Source of the DNA: an uncultured Succinatimonas sp.
GTDB taxonomy: Bacteria > Pseudomonadota > Gammaproteobacteria > Enterobacterales > Succinivibrionaceae
Reading direction: 5' to 3'
Length of the DNA stretch: 5,051 nt
Assembly: GCA_902465145.1 (NCBI GenBank)
Contig: CABQMD010000087.1
Coordinates: 1 to 5,051, forward strand
Shown in pieces: positions 1 through 5,051 of the stretch. The notes beneath the pieces are model-generated. The model saw only the letters and a program-made list of their open reading frames with translations, ran no database searches and was not told where the DNA came from. The position numbers were made by a program, and so were the translations under genes. Within the stretch, counting starts at the first letter, position 1; every line of letters starts with the position of its first letter.

Positions 1-291
1 AGCTATCGCGGCACCTATTTTTGGGAAAATAATAGTTCCACTTGGTGCCGGTTTACACCTTAATTTTTTTGCTACATCTAGCGAAACATAGTTGTTAGCA
101 GTGTACATGAACATTTCATTTCCCTTTTTGTTCATGTCACCTACTTTAAAAAATGGGATTTCACCTGAAGATATTCCTTGCTCAGAAGTAGGGAATCCCC
201 ATCCACTTCTAATTTCTGCAACATTACCAATTTCTTTATATTCCACCCCATCAGGACACAGAGTAGCAATCAATTCGTCTAACTTACTCAT
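1..291 (-). CDS. hsdS: Type I restriction-modification specificity subunit HsdS, N-terminal part (cut by window edge)
   Basis: This is the first 97 codons of an HsdS subunit; the frame is open to the window edge, so the gene continues leftwards. HsdS holds the two target recognition domains that choose the bipartite DNA site, and it docks two HsdM copies (and HsdR in the restriction form). The protein opens [20 protein letters not shown], a typical start for one HsdS subgroup. The first recognition domain follows, with the usual IRSGWGFP strand (residues 27-34), the IPFFKVGDM stretch (45-53) and [14 protein letters not shown] (84-97). The ATG overlaps the hsdM stop as ATGA, and a strong Shine-Dalgarno site precedes it, which fixes the start. 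The recognised DNA sequence cannot be told from this fragment. The family call is secure; whether the rest of the gene is intact is unknown. Confidence 0.93.
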   Translation of the reverse strand, partial: MSKLDELIATLCPDGVEYKEIGNVAEIRSGWGFPTSEQGISSGEIPFFKVGDMNKKGNEMFMYTANNYVSLDVAKKLRCKPAPSGTIIFPKIGAAIA

Positions 292-1898
292 GCGTCCACC
301 TCAATTTCAGCAATGATTTTGTCAATTTCATTACGTAGTACTTGTTCTCTGGCTACTATTTGTTTTATTTCTGCATTGAGTTTGACGATATCTATTTTTT
401 CTCTGGTATCTTCAGCCTCGACATATTTAGAAACCGATAGATCGTAATTGTTATTAACAATATCTTTATAAGAAGCAAGGTGAGAGAAATGCTCTATATC
501 ATCACCTTTACTAAATACATCAACAATGTGATCAATATTTTCCGAGGTAAGCCTGTTATTATTGGTGACTTTGATACATTCTTTTGATGCATCGATGAAT
601 AAGGTATTGGTATCGATCTTGTTTTTCTTCATCACCATAATGCATGTGGCAATGGAGGTTCCGAAGAAGAGATTGCTCGGCAGTTGGATAATACAGTCTA
701 CAAAGTTATTATCGACTAGATATTTACGGATCTTCTGCTCAGCTCCGCCGCGATACATAATGCCGGGGAAGCAAACGATGGCTGCAGTACCATTCGAAGC
801 AAGCCAAGACAAGCTGTGCATAATAAAAGCCAAATCAGCTTTACTCTTAGGGGCAAGTACACCTGCAGGAGCAAAACGGGGATCATTAATCAAAAGAGGA
901 TCATCGTCCCCTGCCCATTTAATTGAATAAGGCGGATTGGAAACGATCAGTTCAAAAGGCTCATCATCCCAATGCTGAGGGCTTTTAAGAGTATCTTCAC
1001 AGGCAATATCAAACTTGTCAAAACCTACGTCATGTAAAAACATGTTGATACGACACAGATTGTAGGTAGTGATATTGATTTCCTGTCCATAAAAACCGTT
1101 ACGTACGGCATCCTTACCTAAGATCTCTTCAGCCTTTAACAGCAACGATCCGCTTCCACATGCAGGATCGTAAACTTTATTAATCTCAGTCTTACCAACA
1201 GTACCAAGACGTGTAAGCAATACGGATACGTCAGAAGGGGTAAAGAACTCGCCGCCGGACTTGCCTGCATTTGACGCATACATGGTCATAAGATATTCAT
1301 AGGCATCACCAAAGGCATCGATAGTATGATCTTTGATATCGCCAAGCTTCATCTCTGCTACACCATCTAAAAGCTTTTGCAGAGTTTCGTTACGTTTAAT
1401 AACGGTAGAACCGAGCTTATTGCTGTTAACATCAAAATCGTCGAACAACCCTTTGAAATCGCTTTCAGCTTCACTGCCTAATGCTGAGTTTTCGATATTT
1501 CTGAATACATTCTCCAGAATCTCGTTGAGATGGCAGATGTTTTCTTCTTGATCGGTGTTCTGCTCTTTGTCGTTATCATTCTTATGTCCGAGTTGTTGTA
1601 CATTGCCAAACAACTGGCTAGGAAGAATAAAAAAGCCCTTTTCCCTGACTAAATCGTCTTTTGCTTCTGCGGCTTCTTCATCGGACATCTTGGCATAGTC
1701 AAAGTCTGTATTTCCAGCTTCAATCTCACCTTGATTGATGTAATTGCACAAGTTCTCAGAGATATAGCGGTAGAACATGGTGCCAAGAACGTAATTCTTA
1801 AAATCCCATCCATCAACCGCACCGCGTAAGTTATCGGCGATCGCCCAGATAGCACGATGAAGTTCATCACGCTCTTGCTCTTTAGTCAGTTCTGCCAT
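288..1898 (-). CDS. hsdM: Type I restriction-modification DNA methyltransferase subunit HsdM (adenine-N6)
   Basis: This 536-residue protein is the modification subunit of a type I system. It transfers a methyl group from S-adenosylmethionine to adenine N6 in the site chosen by HsdS. The N-terminal helical HsdM domain covers about residues 10-150. The catalytic N6-methyltransferase domain (about 170-480) shows GEFFTP (216-221), the SAM-binding motif I DPACGSG (244-250), an acidic QEIN (272-275), and the catalytic motif IV NPPY (321-324). The C-terminal part (about 495-535) is charged, probably helical or coiled-coil, and would contact HsdS. A hydrophilic stretch at 104-120, rich in N, D, Q and E, lies inside the N-terminal domain. 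Length is normal for the family and no key motif is missing, so it looks functional. AAGGA lies 12 nt before the ATG (1911-1915), a slightly long spacing. The stop overlaps the hsdS start. No clear promoter was recognised upstream; a TATACT at 2010-2005 is the best -10 candidate but lacks a good -35. Confidence 0.97.
   Translation of the reverse strand: MAELTKEQERDELHRAIWAIADNLRGAVDGWDFKNYVLGTMFYRYISENLCNYINQGEIEAGNTDFDYAKMSDEEAAEAKDDLVREKGFFILPSQLFGNVQQLGHKNDNDKEQNTDQEENICHLNEILENVFRNIENSALGSEAESDFKGLFDDFDVNSNKLGSTVIKRNETLQKLLDGVAEMKLGDIKDHTIDAFGDAYEYLMTMYASNAGKSGGEFFTPSDVSVLLTRLGTVGKTEINKVYDPACGSGSLLLKAEEILGKDAVRNGFYGQEINITTYNLCRINMFLHDVGFDKFDIACEDTLKSPQHWDDEPFELIVSNPPYSIKWAGDDDPLLINDPRFAPAGVLAPKSKADLAFIMHSLSWLASNGTAAIVCFPGIMYRGGAEQKIRKYLVDNNFVDCIIQLPSNLFFGTSIATCIMVMKKNKIDTNTLFIDASKECIKVTNNNRLTSENIDHIVDVFSKGDDIEHFSHLASYKDIVNNNYDLSVSKYVEAEDTREKIDIVKLNAEIKQIVAREQVLRNEIDKIIAEIEVDA
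296..302 (-). promoter_or_regulatory. Shine-Dalgarno site of hsdS, inside the end of hsdM
   Basis: On the minus strand this reads GAGGTGG, close to the anti-Shine-Dalgarno complement, four bases before the hsdS ATG at 291-289 (seven if only GAGG pairs). It lies within the last codons of hsdM. With the ATGA stop/start overlap it supports translational coupling, while also allowing independent initiation on hsdS. Confidence 0.75.
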
Positions 1899-1965
1899 GC
1901 TTTTTTATTTTCCTTATCAGGCTTAATTTGCTTAGAACGTGCATAAAAATAGAATAGGAATAACA

Positions 1966-1981
1966 ATTAGCACGTATTAGC
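1966..1981. repeat. ATTAGC direct repeat with 10-bp period upstream of hsdM
   Basis: ATTAGC occurs at 1966-1971 and again at 1976-1981, separated by ACGT, so the two copies lie one helical turn apart. The pair sits 68-83 bases before the hsdM start, where a promoter and its operators could lie. Same-face half-sites are a common way for a dimeric regulator to bind, but two 6-mers can also arise by chance in AT-rich DNA. No family of binding protein is recognised. Confidence 0.3.
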
Positions 1982-2085
1982 CGGTTCTTTTTAAGATATG
2001 TAACAGTATACGTTTAACTTATCTGAATTCATCACAAATGATGCGGTTTTACGTCGCATTTTACATAAAATATAAACAAACACCG

Positions 2086-2126
2086 CGACATTCCTATTTC
2101 GGTTATAAACCGAAATAGGAATGTCG
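2086..2126. terminator. Perfect 19-bp inverted repeat with 3-nt loop, probable transcription terminator
   Basis: The left arm CGACATTCCTATTTCGGTT (2086-2104) is exactly complementary to the right arm (2108-2126), with ATA between them. It starts 24 bases past the stop codon of the ATPase/nuclease gene. In that gene's transcript the hairpin is followed by CGGTGTTTGTTTATATTTTA, which is U-rich but interrupted. On the plus strand it is followed by TATTTTC and later a run of T. It is therefore most likely a terminator, possibly bidirectional, although neither side has a classic uninterrupted T tract. It could instead be an mRNA-stabilising hairpin or a copy of a dispersed palindromic repeat. The structure is certain; its role is inferred. 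Confidence 0.65.
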
Positions 2127-2149
2127 TATTTTCAATTGATTTCTGTTTT

Positions 2150-3910
2150 TTATTCCAACTCTTTCATCTTGATCACACAAGCTTTTCTGCAAAAACAAAA
2201 TCCGTAGGCGTAGATTTTGTTAACACCGAAGACATCAAGGATCTCGCGGTAATTCTTGTCTTCAATTTGCAAAAGAGCCTGGTTAGCACTCTCACTCATC
2301 TTAAGTTCAGAGTCAGCATACTTTACTTCAATGATCACCCCGACATCGCCTGTTAACGAACGAAATACAATGTCAGGATATCCGTCTCCAGACGCAAGAT
2401 TGGAACGAAAATCCTTAACGGCTTTTCCGTCTGCAAAGATCCCGTTTAAAAATTCGTGATAGAAATTCTCTTTGGGTGCTTTGCTTGCGATGTCTCGCAC
2501 TGAAACATAGCGCATCAGCAACTCTTCGGTAAGATTTTGCAAAGCTTTTTGATCGCCATTGAGGCAGGCTTTAATCAAGCTGTTTCTATGATTAACAGCC
2601 GAAGGATTATTCTGAAAGAAATTCAAGATACGGCGACGAAAGCATTCCCTGATCTCTTCATTCGGAATGCGTACGACATAATTTTCTGAAAAATCCTTAT
2701 CGTCATGGCCGCATACCGTCAGATAGCCGGTATAAATAAGCAAAGTCCAGAAATCGGCAACTTCATGGCGTTTTAGATCTGCATAACTTAACTCGCGATT
2801 TAAAGATACCGTGATCGCTTTGCCGTCTATAAGATCCTGCATCTTGGTAATATCGTCAGAGGGTATGAACTCCATGAACTCTTCAATGACTTCATTACCG
2901 CTGGTGTTGATCCAATAATTTCCGAACTTAACTTTCAAGCCGTTTCTTCTCATAGCCGCGGCTTCTTCACAAAAATTTACCGCATCCCAAGGGCAGTACA
3001 TGCCGCAACCGCCGAATAGGTATCCGTCGTAATTTTTCTTTACCTGTTCTTGATATGTAGAAAGTCCGTATAACTCAAGCATGGATGAGGTTTCGTCTTC
3101 AGTAAAGCCCAAAGCTTTGCTAAAGGCAGGATCGGCATCAAACACGGTATTTACCGTAAGATTGTTAAATCCTGTAAAGATGCTTTCTTTGCTCACCATA
3201 AGACAACCTGTAAGCACGGCTTTTTGAAAAGATTCATCGGCATCTTTTAAAGCTTCGGATAAAAAAGGACTGAATACATCAAGCATCTCATCGTAATATC
3301 CGCATCTTGCTGCCTGATCAAGCGGCACGTCGTATTCGTCAATTAAGATCACAGGCTTTATTCCGTAATGCAATTTGACGAATTTGATGAGATTTTTCAA
3401 TGAACTGCCGAGCACGTCTTTGTTTTCAGGATCTTTTAGGTAATCGATATCAAGCAATCTTGAGAATTGAATTTTCTGCCGAGATGAAAGCTTGGGACTG
3501 TCCAAAAGCTCAGAGTATTTTTCCGCAAGATCGCATACCGTAGCAGCAAAGCGTTTATATGCAGTTACAAAATCATTACCGACGACATTTTTTAGAGTAA
3601 TGAACAAAACTGGGAATTTACCCATGAATTCAGAGCAGAAATCGGCGTACTGCTCTTTTAAGATTTCGGTACCTGAAAACAGCTTCTGCTGCTGCGATAC
3701 ATCCCCGAGCTTATCTTTGTTTAAAGATAAGAAAGCATCAAAGGTGGTCATGGTAAGCGTCTTACCAAAACGTCTAGGACGAGTAATTAATAGTGCTTTG
3801 TTTCCTTTCTGCCCGAATACGGTTTTTATAAACAGGGTCTTATCAACGTAATAGCAGTCATCGGCGCGCAAAGTTTTGAAATTCTGCACGCCGATAGGAA
3901 TAGGTTGCAT
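2150..3910 (-). CDS. AAA-ATPase-like protein with C-terminal PD-(D/E)XK nuclease-like domain
   Basis: This 586-residue protein has the two-domain build of the AAA-ATPase_like / PDDEXK_9 family (Pfam PF09820 and PF08011). The N-terminus (PIPIGVQNF, then YYVDKTLFI at 20-28) leads into TRPRRFGKT (43-51), a P-loop with arginine where the first glycine of a standard Walker A would be, which is usual in this family. Walker B is VILIDEYDVPL (187-197). Further family signatures are LTGCLMVSKESIFTGFNN (233-250) and NYDGYLFG (293-300). The C-terminal part has a nuclease-like core: FYHEFLNGIF (483-492), GYPDIVF with D513, IIEVKY with E528 and K530, and then QALLQI (544-549). All core residues are present, so it may be catalytically active. 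No signal peptide or membrane segment is seen, so it is probably cytoplasmic. AAAGG nine bases before the ATG supports the start. Biological function of the family is not established; it is often multicopy in gut anaerobes. Location beside type I restriction genes permits, but does not show, a defence role. Confidence 0.92.
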   Translation of the reverse strand: MQPIPIGVQNFKTLRADDCYYVDKTLFIKTVFGQKGNKALLITRPRRFGKTLTMTTFDAFLSLNKDKLGDVSQQQKLFSGTEILKEQYADFCSEFMGKFPVLFITLKNVVGNDFVTAYKRFAATVCDLAEKYSELLDSPKLSSRQKIQFSRLLDIDYLKDPENKDVLGSSLKNLIKFVKLHYGIKPVILIDEYDVPLDQAARCGYYDEMLDVFSPFLSEALKDADESFQKAVLTGCLMVSKESIFTGFNNLTVNTVFDADPAFSKALGFTEDETSSMLELYGLSTYQEQVKKNYDGYLFGGCGMYCPWDAVNFCEEAAAMRRNGLKVKFGNYWINTSGNEVIEEFMEFIPSDDITKMQDLIDGKAITVSLNRELSYADLKRHEVADFWTLLIYTGYLTVCGHDDKDFSENYVVRIPNEEIRECFRRRILNFFQNNPSAVNHRNSLIKACLNGDQKALQNLTEELLMRYVSVRDIASKAPKENFYHEFLNGIFADGKAVKDFRSNLASGDGYPDIVFRSLTGDVGVIIEVKYADSELKMSESANQALLQIEDKNYREILDVFGVNKIYAYGFCFCRKACVIKMKELE

Positions 3911-3924
3911 TTTCTTACGCCTTT

Positions 3925-3952
3925 AAACACAAAATCAGAAGCCTTTTTCTGA
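3925..3952 (-). terminator. Terminator-like hairpin in the leader of the ATPase/nuclease gene
   Basis: On the minus strand TCAGAA (3952-3947) pairs with TTCTGA (3940-3935) across the loop AAAGGC, followed at once by TTTTGTGTTT (3934-3925). The stem is only six base pairs and mostly A/T, so it is a weak terminator at best. It lies in the 5' leader, directly before the Shine-Dalgarno site. It may end transcripts reading in from the deoR-family gene, or act as an attenuator; it may also be fortuitous in AT-rich DNA. Confidence 0.35.
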
Positions 3953-4010
3953 CCAATAGTGCAACAAAGATCGGCTGACTTGTATGATAACGGCAGGAAT
4001 ATTTTCACAC

Positions 4011-4023
4011 CATTACCGTAATG
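4011..4023. promoter_or_regulatory. 13-bp perfect palindrome, possible operator
   Basis: CATTAC and GTAATG flank a single central C, giving a perfect odd-centred palindrome about 100 bases before the ATPase/nuclease start. Size and placement fit an operator for a dimeric regulator, or a very short-looped structure that is unlikely to fold well as RNA. The binding protein is unknown. It could be tested for the neighbouring DeoR-family protein. Confidence 0.35.
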
Positions 4024-4119
4024 ACCTCATCACCGACCAAAAGCACTAACTAGCTACTATCACTTTATATTTGATAAGGTTTTGAAGTTCTTTGATACAA
4101 AATTAGAATTTACCATTTC

Positions 4120-4139
4120 TGCCGACAAGCATGTCGGCA
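4120..4139. terminator. 8-bp GC-rich hairpin after the deoR-family gene, possible terminator
   Basis: TGCCGACA (4120-4127) pairs perfectly with TGTCGGCA (4132-4139) around an AGCA loop. It begins about 63 bases past the stop of the deoR-family gene. On the minus strand the sequence after the stem is AGAAATGGTAAATTC, without a T tract, so it is not a canonical intrinsic terminator. It may protect the 3' end of the mRNA or act with Rho. The structure is clear; the function is uncertain. Confidence 0.4.
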
Positions 4140-4202
4140 CCTTAATTATCAAACACTTTTTCAGTGAAATTTTTAGAGCATCATGCATAACTAAGACAGA
4201 CA

Positions 4203-4961
4203 TCAAGCCAAAATCAACTCAACGCCTTTTTCATGCACGGCTACAGCAGCATCTTTACTCAGGCCGGTATCAGTGATCACCGTGTCGAATTCTTCAAGTG
4301 GAAGCGCAAGATATGTTGCTACGGTACCGAATTTAAGCGAATCGCAAAGCAGGATCCGCCGACGTGAGCTTTTCACCAAAGCTCTTTTTACTGCAATTTT
4401 AGCTTCCGAAGATGATGTAATGCCTCTGAGATCCCAAGATGTTGATGAAATAAAAGCCACATCTATACTCAGCTTCTCCAAAGCCATAGCTGTGCTTTCT
4501 CCAGCGCAAGCCATATTCTCACGATTTACGGTACCGCCAGTATGTATAAGCTTACAATTTGATTTTCTTATCAATAAATTAATTATGCCGAAATCATTGG
4601 TAATCACCGTCAGATCGTCTCTTTGGCAGATCTTCTCAGCAAGAGCAAATGTAGTGGTACCGGCATCAAGATAGATGCACGCATTTTTATTTATAAAAGG
4701 AAGAGCTTTAAGAGATATAGCTTCCTTTTGAGGAATGGCTCTTTTTTCATAGTAATCGCGATGAGGTTCTTCTGATAATCTGCTGACAGCTTTTACTCCA
4801 CCGAACACAGGCTGTAGCAGTCCTTTTTTTATGATCTCCTTTAAATCCCTTCTAATGGTGATCATAGAAACTCCCAATACGTCCGCAAGCTCAGGGAGGC
4901 TCATAACATCTTTATTTTCAACGAGTTCTACGATTTTATTTCTTCTTTCAACGGGGATCAT
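4203..4961 (-). CDS. DeoR-family HTH transcriptional regulator, YgbI-like
   Basis: This 252-residue protein has the standard DeoR layout and length. The N-terminal winged helix-turn-helix (about residues 3-57) carries the family signature: ERRNKIVELV, LPELADVLGVSMITIRRDL (22-40) and the wing ending FGGV (53-56). The C-terminal effector-sensing domain (about 75-235) shows YLDAGTTT (97-104), TND (121-123), HTGGTVNRE (140-148) and the SSTSWDLRGITSSSEAKIAV block (172-191). Such proteins usually repress sugar or sugar-acid catabolic operons and respond to a phosphorylated intermediate. From memory, the sequence resembles E. coli YgbI, which lies beside genes for four-carbon sugar acids such as threonate; this is not verified. 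A TAA stop lies in frame nine bases before the ATG, so the start is fixed. AGAGG lies 12 bases upstream. No catabolic gene is in the window; the target may lie to the right. Confidence 0.93.
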   Translation of the reverse strand: MIPVERRNKIVELVENKDVMSLPELADVLGVSMITIRRDLKEIIKKGLLQPVFGGVKAVSRLSEEPHRDYYEKRAIPQKEAISLKALPFINKNACIYLDAGTTTFALAEKICQRDDLTVITNDFGIINLLIRKSNCKLIHTGGTVNRENMACAGESTAMALEKLSIDVAFISSTSWDLRGITSSSEAKIAVKRALVKSSRRRILLCDSLKFGTVATYLALPLEEFDTVITDTGLSKDAAVAVHEKGVELILA

Positions 4962-5009
4962 ATCTTCTTATTGCCTCTGCCGACGGCTTATTAAAGCACC
5001 TGTACATGT

Positions 5010-5037
5010 ATATTACACGCACTCACTCTGATATCAA
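5010..5037 (-). promoter_or_regulatory. Putative sigma-70 promoter of the deoR-family gene
   Basis: On the minus strand TTGATA (5037-5032, five of six matches to the -35 consensus) and TAATAT (5015-5010, four of six to the -10) are 16 bases apart. Transcription would start near 5003, giving a leader of about 42 bases. The self-complementary TACATGTA (5003-5010) touches the -10 and start point and could be an operator. The leader also holds GCCG-A-CGGC (4979-4987) next to the Shine-Dalgarno site (4974-4978). Assigned by eye; no experimental basis. Confidence 0.45.
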
Positions 5038-5051
5038 AACATAATCATAAA

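Larger units (their letters stand above)
1899..2149. other. Intergenic region between the ATPase/nuclease gene and hsdM (251 bp)
   Basis: This AT-rich stretch has no credible gene in either direction. It holds, from the hsdM side, the hsdM ribosome binding site (1911-1915), a direct repeat of ATTAGC (1966-1981), a possible -10 box TATACT (2010-2005, minus strand) without a convincing -35, a short imperfect hairpin (ATGCG at 2041-2045 with CGCAT at 2055-2059), and the large perfect inverted repeat at 2086-2126. Its length and contents suggest that the promoter of hsdM-hsdS lies here and that the upstream transcript ends here. Confidence 0.6.
3911..4202. other. Intergenic region between deoR-family gene and ATPase/nuclease gene (292 bp)
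   Basis: No credible gene is seen here on either strand. It contains, in the direction of transcription (right to left), a short GC-rich hairpin (4120-4139), a palindrome (4011-4023), a terminator-like hairpin (3925-3952) and the ATPase Shine-Dalgarno site AAAGG (3920-3924). Possible minus-strand -10 boxes include TATAAA (4067-4072) and TATCAT (3985-3990), but neither has a convincing -35 at proper spacing, so no promoter is called. The size fits a separate promoter and leader for the ATPase/nuclease gene. Confidence 0.55.

Noticed and set aside
92..316. Plus-strand reading frame of 74 codons over the hsdS/hsdM junction
   Set aside because: It lies antisense to two well-supported genes, has no family-like sequence, and is explained as a shadow of the coding frames.
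562..930. Plus-strand reading frame of 122 codons inside hsdM
   Set aside because: Entirely antisense to the conserved catalytic region of hsdM, including the NPPY motif; no recognisable protein features.
1649..1870. Minus-strand reading frame of 73 codons in another frame of hsdM
   Set aside because: Overlaps the conserved N-terminal domain of hsdM in a different frame; hsdM runs without a frameshift, so this is not a broken gene piece.
2041..2059. Short hairpin ATGCG/CGCAT between the genes
   Set aside because: Only five base pairs with a 9-nt loop; too weak next to the 19-bp inverted repeat to claim a function.
3492..3851. Plus-strand reading frame of 119 codons inside the ATPase/nuclease gene
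   Set aside because: Antisense to the P-loop region of a clearly conserved protein; no Shine-Dalgarno or family resemblance was seen.
3826..4008. Minus-strand reading frame of 60 codons overlapping the ATPase/nuclease start
   Set aside because: Runs out of frame into the conserved N-terminus of the ATPase gene, and its sequence is not protein-like; it fits an intergenic open frame better than a leader peptide.
4082..4276. Plus-strand reading frame of 64 codons across the gap and the end of the deoR-family gene
   Set aside because: It is mostly in the intergenic hairpin region, then antisense to the regulator; no ribosome binding site or recognisable domain.
4273..4674. Plus-strand reading frame of 133 codons inside the deoR-family gene
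   Set aside because: Fully antisense to the conserved sensor domain; a coding shadow.
1..5051. CRISPR array, tRNA, transposase or integrase
   Set aside because: No regularly spaced repeats, no tRNA-like cloverleaf and no mobile-element protein were seen; the palindrome alone does not prove a mobile element.

Overview
The window carries four protein-coding genes, all read right to left on the minus strand. From right to left they are a DeoR-family transcriptional regulator, a large AAA-ATPase/PD-(D/E)XK nuclease-like protein, the methyltransferase subunit of a type I restriction-modification system (hsdM), and the first 97 codons of its specificity subunit (hsdS), which runs off the left edge. 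No RNA gene, CRISPR array, insertion sequence or integrase is visible.

Organism: the DNA is moderately AT-rich, with Shine-Dalgarno sites ahead of the genes. The ATPase/nuclease family is typically multicopy in anaerobic gut and rumen bacteria. The DeoR protein resembles, from memory, the YgbI regulator of enterobacteria. Together these suggest an anaerobic, host-associated gammaproteobacterium, perhaps of the Succinivibrionaceae. This is a low-confidence inference from style, not from a marker gene.

Right part (about 4200-5051): a DeoR-type repressor gene with a plausible sigma-70 promoter just upstream and a short hairpin after its stop codon. Its target operon is not in the window and may lie beyond the right edge. 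Middle (2150-4202): a 292-bp leader region holding a 13-bp palindrome and a terminator-like hairpin sits ahead of the 586-residue ATPase/nuclease gene. That gene is followed by a perfect 19-bp inverted repeat with a 3-nt loop, the strongest non-coding structure here. Left (1-1898): hsdM and hsdS overlap by four bases (ATGA) and would be translationally coupled. hsdR is not in the window and, if present, is most likely further left.

The HsdM and HsdS proteins would act together as an adenine-N6 DNA methyltransferase and, with HsdR, as a restriction enzyme. The ATPase/nuclease protein has its own leader and is separated from hsdM by the inverted repeat, so it is probably a separate transcription unit. 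Its position beside a type I system makes an accessory or defence role worth testing, but nothing in the sequence proves it. No clearly undescribed system was found; the items of most interest are the non-coding structures and the role of the ATPase/nuclease.
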